From assembly GCA_964493075.1 (NCBI GenBank), contig CAZBNU010000147.1, positions 1 to 10,248 on the forward strand: 10,248 nucleotides of DNA, read 5' to 3'. The notes below the pieces were generated by a model, which saw only the letters and a list, made by a program, of their open reading frames with translations, did no database searches and was not told the origin of the DNA. The stretch is from SLFT01 sp964493075 (GTDB taxonomy: Bacteria; Hydrogenedentota; Hydrogenedentia; Hydrogenedentales; CAITNO01). Positions 6,743 to 10,248 of this stretch are shown here, piece after piece. Every line of letters begins with the position of its first letter. The stretch's first letter is position 1. The position numbers and the translations under genes are program-made.

Positions 6743-8018
6743 TTCCCACAATATTACGTTGCGTATAACCATCAGCGGTACCGGGTTCGCTGGCGATTTT
6801 ACGGCGCAGGTGTTCCGGCAGATTCCACACAAAAACGGCGTCGCAATAGAACTGGCAGGCGTTACCTCCGGGCATCTTGGGAATGCGGAAAAGTTCGCCA
6901 AACGCCATAACGTCGCTCGCGCTTTCGATAACCACCAGGAGATGCTGGATGCCGTCAAGCCTCATATAGACTGCATTGCCTGTGCCAACTATGCCCATGC
7001 GCAATATGTATGCGAGGCGGCAGCCGCCAATGTCCCTGTTATTGTGTTGGAAAAACCGCCCATCATCTGGCCGGGGTATGCGGAAGCGATGGATGGCGAT
7101 GCCGAAACCCGAAAGATTGAAACCCTGGAAGCCTTCCATGAGGTGCTGGAAGCCGTTGAAGAAAGTGACTCCAAACTGCTCTACGCGGAGAACTTCACCT
7201 ATGTGGACGGCATCCAGTCGCTGGTCATGTTGATGGGCGAGGCCGTAGTCCACAAGAAAGGCAAAGTGCTGCTTCAACAAGGTGTGTGCGCCCATCAGGG
7301 AAGCCATGCACCCGCCTACGACACCCCGTCCAAATCCGGCGGCGGTTCGCTCCTGAACAAAGTATGCCATCCCCTGGGCCCTGCTCTGTACCTGAAGCAG
7401 GTGGAGGGCATCCTGCGCGACGGCTGTCCCATCCGACCGGTTAAGGTCTCCGGCGTGGCCATGCAGGTGTTGAAACACCAACCGCCACAAGTAGGCGAAC
7501 ATTTTCGCGTCATGCAGAACGTGGACGACTTCGCCCGCGTGACAGTGGTATTCGAGGATAAAACTGTTGCGGAACTCTATGGATACGACCTGAGCATCAG
7601 CGGCATCCGCAACGCCTTTTCCGTCATTGCCGACTTCGGCCAGTATGACATGCGCATCAACCCGAACGACAGCAACGAACTGTTCCTGCCCAAGGGCGAG
7701 GTTGCGGGCAACATTCTGATGCGTGAAAAACTGCCGACCCCTCAGGGTACATCCTTTCCCTGTCCACGACAGTTTCATGCCCACGGCTATGTGAACGAAA
7801 TGAATGACGCAGTCAATTGCGCCCTTAACGAAAAACAATACCCCCAGTCAGGCGCCATGCTTGCCTGGGACACCCTGGCGATACTGATGGCAGGATACGA
7901 ATCCGCAGAAAAGAATTCTGTGTTCATTGACATATCGGACTTCACGCTTGGACGCGGTTTTGATGGGTGCGCACATCCTGATCCAAAATGGATTCCATCC
8001 CTCCTACAGCGCGTTTGA
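6732..8018 (+). CDS. Gfo/Idh/MocA family NAD(P)-dependent oxidoreductase
   Basis: This 428-residue protein has an N-terminal Rossmann fold with ISGTGFAG (14-21, GxGxxG) and the family motif EKP (107-109), whose lysine normally acts in catalysis. In the C-terminal alpha/beta domain, GGGSLLNKVCHPLGPALYL (203-221) corresponds to the family's GGG-x-H segment with candidate catalytic His213. Members oxidise or reduce sugar or cyclitol hydroxyls, sometimes at the C3 position or as part of glycosidic bond cleavage. The substrate cannot be read from the sequence. The segment after EKP (about 110-150) is acidic and helical. The ATG lies within the end of the deacetylase gene, with GAGG (6719-6722) 9 bases upstream, so the two genes form one operon and probably act on the same or linked sugar. 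No signal peptide is seen, so it is cytoplasmic. Confidence 0.88.
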   Translation: MKNDSHNITLRITISGTGFAGDFTAQVFRQIPHKNGVAIELAGVTSGHLGNAEKFAKRHNVARAFDNHQEMLDAVKPHIDCIACANYAHAQYVCEAAAANVPVIVLEKPPIIWPGYAEAMDGDAETRKIETLEAFHEVLEAVEESDSKLLYAENFTYVDGIQSLVMLMGEAVVHKKGKVLLQQGVCAHQGSHAPAYDTPSKSGGGSLLNKVCHPLGPALYLKQVEGILRDGCPIRPVKVSGVAMQVLKHQPPQVGEHFRVMQNVDDFARVTVVFEDKTVAELYGYDLSISGIRNAFSVIADFGQYDMRINPNDSNELFLPKGEVAGNILMREKLPTPQGTSFPCPRQFHAHGYVNEMNDAVNCALNEKQYPQSGAMLAWDTLAILMAGYESAEKNSVFIDISDFTLGRGFDGCAHPDPKWIPSLLQRV

Positions 8019-8077
8019 ATTTCACAGAATAACGACCGGTATCTGGCAACATGCGCCTGCAAGCGTATATACTTATG

Positions 8078-8091
8078 AACAACATGTTGTT
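8078..8091. promoter_or_regulatory. Perfect 14-base palindrome, possible operator before the ceramidase-like gene
   Basis: AACAACATGTTGTT is a perfect two-fold palindrome in the 148-base gap upstream of the gene at 8167. It sits four bases downstream of TATACT (8068-8073), a candidate -10 hexamer, which would put it over the transcription start, a normal repressor site. No good -35 is found at standard spacing (CTGGCA at 8043-8048 is 19 bases away), so the promoter remains a suggestion. Confidence 0.35.
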
Positions 8092-8111
8092 ATGCTTTAC
8101 CCTTGATATCA

Positions 8112-8127
8112 TCACGCTGAGGCGTGA
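8112..8127 (+). other. Stem-loop in the leader of the ceramidase-like gene
   Basis: TCACGC, loop TGAG, then GCGTGA gives a perfect six-pair hairpin ending 39 bases before the ATG at 8167. No U-run follows, so it is not an intrinsic terminator for the oxidoreductase gene. It would be part of the 5' leader if transcription begins near 8080. Confidence 0.35.
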
Positions 8128-8153
8128 ATAACATGTACAACAACGAAGATACT

Positions 8154-8159
8154 GGAGGG
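8154..8159 (+). promoter_or_regulatory. Shine-Dalgarno of the ceramidase-like gene
   Basis: GGAGGG lies 7 bases before ATG 8167. A nearer ATG at 8162 is followed directly by ACA TGA and would encode two residues, so 8167 is the functional start and gives an intact signal peptide. Confidence 0.75.
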
Positions 8160-8166
8160 CCATGAC

Positions 8167-9411
8167 ATGAAGTTTTTAACAGGACTCGCGGCGCTGATCA
8201 TGATAGGGATGGTGATGCCTGCAGTTGCACTTACCGGCGGTGCGGCCAGTCGGGATATTACGCCGCCTGCAGGCGGCAGTATGTATGGATTCGCCGATCG
8301 TGGCGCCAATGTGTCCACGGGCATTCACGGTCCACTGCATGCAAGAGCGCTGGTGCTGCAAAGCGCGAATAATCACGTTGTGATCCTCTCTCTCGATTTG
8401 GGCGGCATTTCCAGTGAAAGCATGGAAACGATTCGCACCACAGTCAAGGAAAAGACGGGCTTGGAGAATCTGGTGTTTGCCGTGTCTCACTCCCACTCGG
8501 CAGGTTCTTTTCAGAAAAATTTCCCCAGCGAGGCAGCGCCCTGGGCAGGTGATGTAGAAACAAAACTCATTGATGCCATACAGGAAGCGATGGCCAATCT
8601 TGCGCCTGTAAAAATAGGCGTTGGTTGGGGAAATCTGGAGGAAGGCCACAACCGCCGTTTGATTCATGACAACGGTGAAGTGGAAATGCTGTGGTCAAAC
8701 AGAGACAGGATACCCACCAGCCCGGTAGACCATGCGGTGGGCGTCATACGGATTGAACGGGAAGATGCCACGCCTCTGGCCACACTCGTAAATTTCACCT
8801 GTCACCCTGTCATTCTTGGGCCGGACAACCTGTCCATATCCGCCGATTTTCCCGGCGCCATGGCGCGACGTGTTCAGGAAAGCATTGGCGGACAGTGTAT
8901 GTTTCTGCAGGGCGCCTGCGGCGATATCAATCCCTTCGGCGACAAAACACCGGTGTCGGAAGGCGGTTTTGAAGAGATGGAACGTATGGGATACGCCCTC
9001 GCCGATGAAGTATTGCGCGTATCCAAAGAAATCAACACAGCGAAAACCGATGCGGATATTACTTTCAATCGCGAAACCGTATCCCTTGCCCCACGTCGTG
9101 CGCGTAAAGTAGTCCGCATGATAGAAGCCGAAATCAGCACCATAACCATTGGCGATGACATTGCGCTGGCAACCTTTCCCGGGGAGTTTTTTGTAGAGCA
9201 TGGGTTGACATTAAAAGAAAAATCAAAGTTCGCCCACACATTTTTTGTGGGATACGCCAATGGTTCATTGGGCTATTTCCCAACCATCAATGCCTGCGTG
9301 GAAGGCGGCTATGGCGCAGATTTCGGCACCAGTGTGGAACCGGGCGCAGGCGAACATTTGGTAAACCGGGCGTTGATCAATCTATATCTTCAAACCGGTA
9401 ATCTGCGGTAA
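8167..9411 (+). CDS. Exported neutral/alkaline ceramidase-like hydrolase (ceramidase N-terminal domain family)
   Basis: This 414-residue protein starts with a Sec signal peptide (KF, hydrophobic 4-17, AVA at 19-21 before the likely cleavage). The mature part follows the neutral ceramidase N-terminal domain family: AASRDITPPAGG (26-37), VSHSHSAG (106-113) with zinc-type His108/His110, NFTCHPV (209-215) with His213, SADFPG (225-230), LQGACGDINP (247-256), FPGEFFVEHG (337-346) with Glu340, and VGYANGSLGYFPT (361-373). These cover the known zinc ligands His, His, Glu and Tyr. Characterised ceramidases are about 650-700 residues with a C-terminal immunoglobulin-like domain; this one ends after the catalytic domain. 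Short members are frequent in environmental bacteria and may act on other amides or esters, so ceramide is not assured as substrate. The stop lies 17 bases before the methyltransferase start, suggesting a shared transcript. Confidence 0.85.
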   Translation: MKFLTGLAALIMIGMVMPAVALTGGAASRDITPPAGGSMYGFADRGANVSTGIHGPLHARALVLQSANNHVVILSLDLGGISSESMETIRTTVKEKTGLENLVFAVSHSHSAGSFQKNFPSEAAPWAGDVETKLIDAIQEAMANLAPVKIGVGWGNLEEGHNRRLIHDNGEVEMLWSNRDRIPTSPVDHAVGVIRIEREDATPLATLVNFTCHPVILGPDNLSISADFPGAMARRVQESIGGQCMFLQGACGDINPFGDKTPVSEGGFEEMERMGYALADEVLRVSKEINTAKTDADITFNRETVSLAPRRARKVVRMIEAEISTITIGDDIALATFPGEFFVEHGLTLKEKSKFAHTFFVGYANGSLGYFPTINACVEGGYGADFGTSVEPGAGEHLVNRALINLYLQTGNLR

Positions 9412-9428
9412 ACACAAAGGAATCAGAG

Positions 9429-10217
9429 TTGGAAGAGAGGGATGCATCCGGTATTACCGGCAAGGACACCTTTGCTTCGCTGGAAGCAATCGGCGAAACC
9501 TACGCCAAGGGATCGCCGCAGGATCGCGCCATACGTGAGCTGATTGTGCGCACCTTTGCGCCTTACCTTACCCCTGCCATGCGTTGCCTGCAGCTAGGCT
9601 ACGCTGAAGGTGTGGATACCGCCCTGCTTATACCCAAGGTAAAACATCTCGATGTGGTGGAAGGAAACCAGGCATTCTTTGAAGCAGGACGGGCAGCTGC
9701 GCCGAAAAATGTCTCTTTCTACCATGACCTGTTCGAATCTTTTCTGCCGCAAGTCAACCACCCTTACGACGCCGTGTTTGCCGTCTATATATTGGAGCAT
9801 GTGGAGGACCCCGTGCTGCTACTGAAACTGGCCAGGGAAGCACTTTCCCCGGAAGGCCTGCTTTTCGTCGTGGTGCCCAATGCCAATGCCCTTTCCCGGC
9901 AGCTCGCGCTGCACATGGGGTTGCTGCCTTCGCTAGCCAGCCTGACCCCTCGCGATCTAGAACATGGCCACCGCCGCGTGTATGATTCGCAATCGTTGCA
10001 ACAGGACATTGAAGCAGCCGGGCTGCATCCCCTTGCAAAGGGCGGCGTCATGCTTAAAATCCTGGCTGATTTTCAATTGGACCAACTGATCGCACTGGAC
10101 ATACTGGGTCAGGAGCAGATTGATGGGTTGTATTCCCTTGGGCATCAGTACCCGGAACTTTGCGGTTCGTTGTATGCTATATGCAGCAATAATCCGCAGA
10201 AGGAAAAGGCATCATGA
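9429..10217 (+). CDS. Class I SAM-dependent methyltransferase
   Basis: The 262-residue protein has a Rossmann-type methyltransferase core: motif I LQLGYAEG (54-61), a variant of LDxGxGxG; the acidic ribose-binding position Glu78 in VVEGN; YDAVFAVYILEHVEDP (113-128), the motif II/III region with the usual LEH; and PEGLLFVVVPNANALSR (141-157). DLEHGHRRVYDSQSL (176-190) is the histidine-rich segment common to methyltransferases in polysaccharide and nucleotide-sugar loci. The acceptor is unknown; a sugar or glycan is suggested by the neighbours. The start is TTG at 9429 with AAAGG (9416-9420) 8 bases upstream; no ATG is suitably placed. The stop TGA shares bases with the next ATG (ATGA at 10214-10217), so it is translationally coupled to that gene. 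No signal peptide or membrane segment is evident. Confidence 0.85.
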   Translation: MEERDASGITGKDTFASLEAIGETYAKGSPQDRAIRELIVRTFAPYLTPAMRCLQLGYAEGVDTALLIPKVKHLDVVEGNQAFFEAGRAAAPKNVSFYHDLFESFLPQVNHPYDAVFAVYILEHVEDPVLLLKLAREALSPEGLLFVVVPNANALSRQLALHMGLLPSLASLTPRDLEHGHRRVYDSQSLQQDIEAAGLHPLAKGGVMLKILADFQLDQLIALDILGQEQIDGLYSLGHQYPELCGSLYAICSNNPQKEKAS

Positions 10218-10248
10218 ATACTGCACCGGAATTTTCCATTATCCTGTC
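10214..10248 (+). CDS. 5' end of a further gene, possibly a family 2 glycosyltransferase
   Basis: ATG at 10214 overlaps the methyltransferase stop by four bases and is preceded by AAGGAAAAGG, a good ribosome site. Only 11 codons are visible (MNTAPEFSIIL). The stretch FSIIL early in the chain is how many GT-A family 2 glycosyltransferases begin (first beta strand before the nucleotide-binding Tyr-Asn-Arg). That identification rests on very few residues and on the neighbouring methyltransferase; the existence of a gene is much surer than its function. Confidence 0.5.
   Translation, partial: MNTAPEFSIIL

Noticed and set aside
6645..7838. Long leftward open frame (397 codons) opposite the oxidoreductase
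   Set aside because: It lies antisense to a protein with complete family motifs, and its translation shows no recognisable domain; a codon-bias shadow of the real gene.

Overview
The window reads as accessory carbohydrate or cell-envelope territory in a Gram-negative-type bacterium. Two of the proteins have Sec signal peptides. A GH42-like hydrolase, a NagA-family amidohydrolase, a Gfo/Idh/MocA oxidoreductase and a small neutral-ceramidase-like protein sit close together, a mix I associate with Planctomycetota, Verrucomicrobiota/Lentisphaerota or Hydrogenedentota genomes. This placement is inference: no rRNA or marker gene is present. Gene starts follow ordinary Shine-Dalgarno rules, including two likely TTG starts.

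Layout: two blocks diverge from an intergenic region at about 5186-5554. The leftward block holds (i) a bifunctional protein of about 909 residues with a GlmU-type nucleotidyltransferase fused to a galactokinase-like GHMP kinase (2456-5185), then (ii) a secreted GH42-like glycoside hydrolase whose 3' end lies beyond base 1. That hydrolase is open from its ATG at 2323 to the window edge, with 774 codons visible. Between them, two compact stem-loops sit at 2384-2431. The divergent intergenic region carries a dispersed-repeat-type inverted repeat (5413-5497) built on the GTCATTGCGAG...GAAGCAATC motif found in many unrelated genomes.

The rightward block holds a NagA-family deacetylase (5555-6742) overlapping by 11 bases a Gfo/Idh/MocA oxidoreductase (6732-8018). 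After a 148-base gap with a perfect 14-base palindrome and a stem-loop comes a second tight unit: an exported ceramidase-like hydrolase (8167-9411), a class I SAM methyltransferase starting at TTG (9429-10217), and the first 11 codons of another gene (10214 onward) that may be a family 2 glycosyltransferase.

Working model (inference): the exported hydrolase frees a sugar from an external glycan. The fusion enzyme phosphorylates it at C1 and activates it to a nucleotide sugar in one polypeptide. The deacetylase and oxidoreductase process an amino sugar or related sugar, and the methyltransferase and possible glycosyltransferase build a surface glycan. The fusion kinase/nucleotidyltransferase is the most distinctive item. 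Its domain plan parallels FKP (fucokinase/GDP-fucose pyrophosphorylase), but both halves come from different families, and its sugar-site motif carries Arg where galactokinases have Glu.
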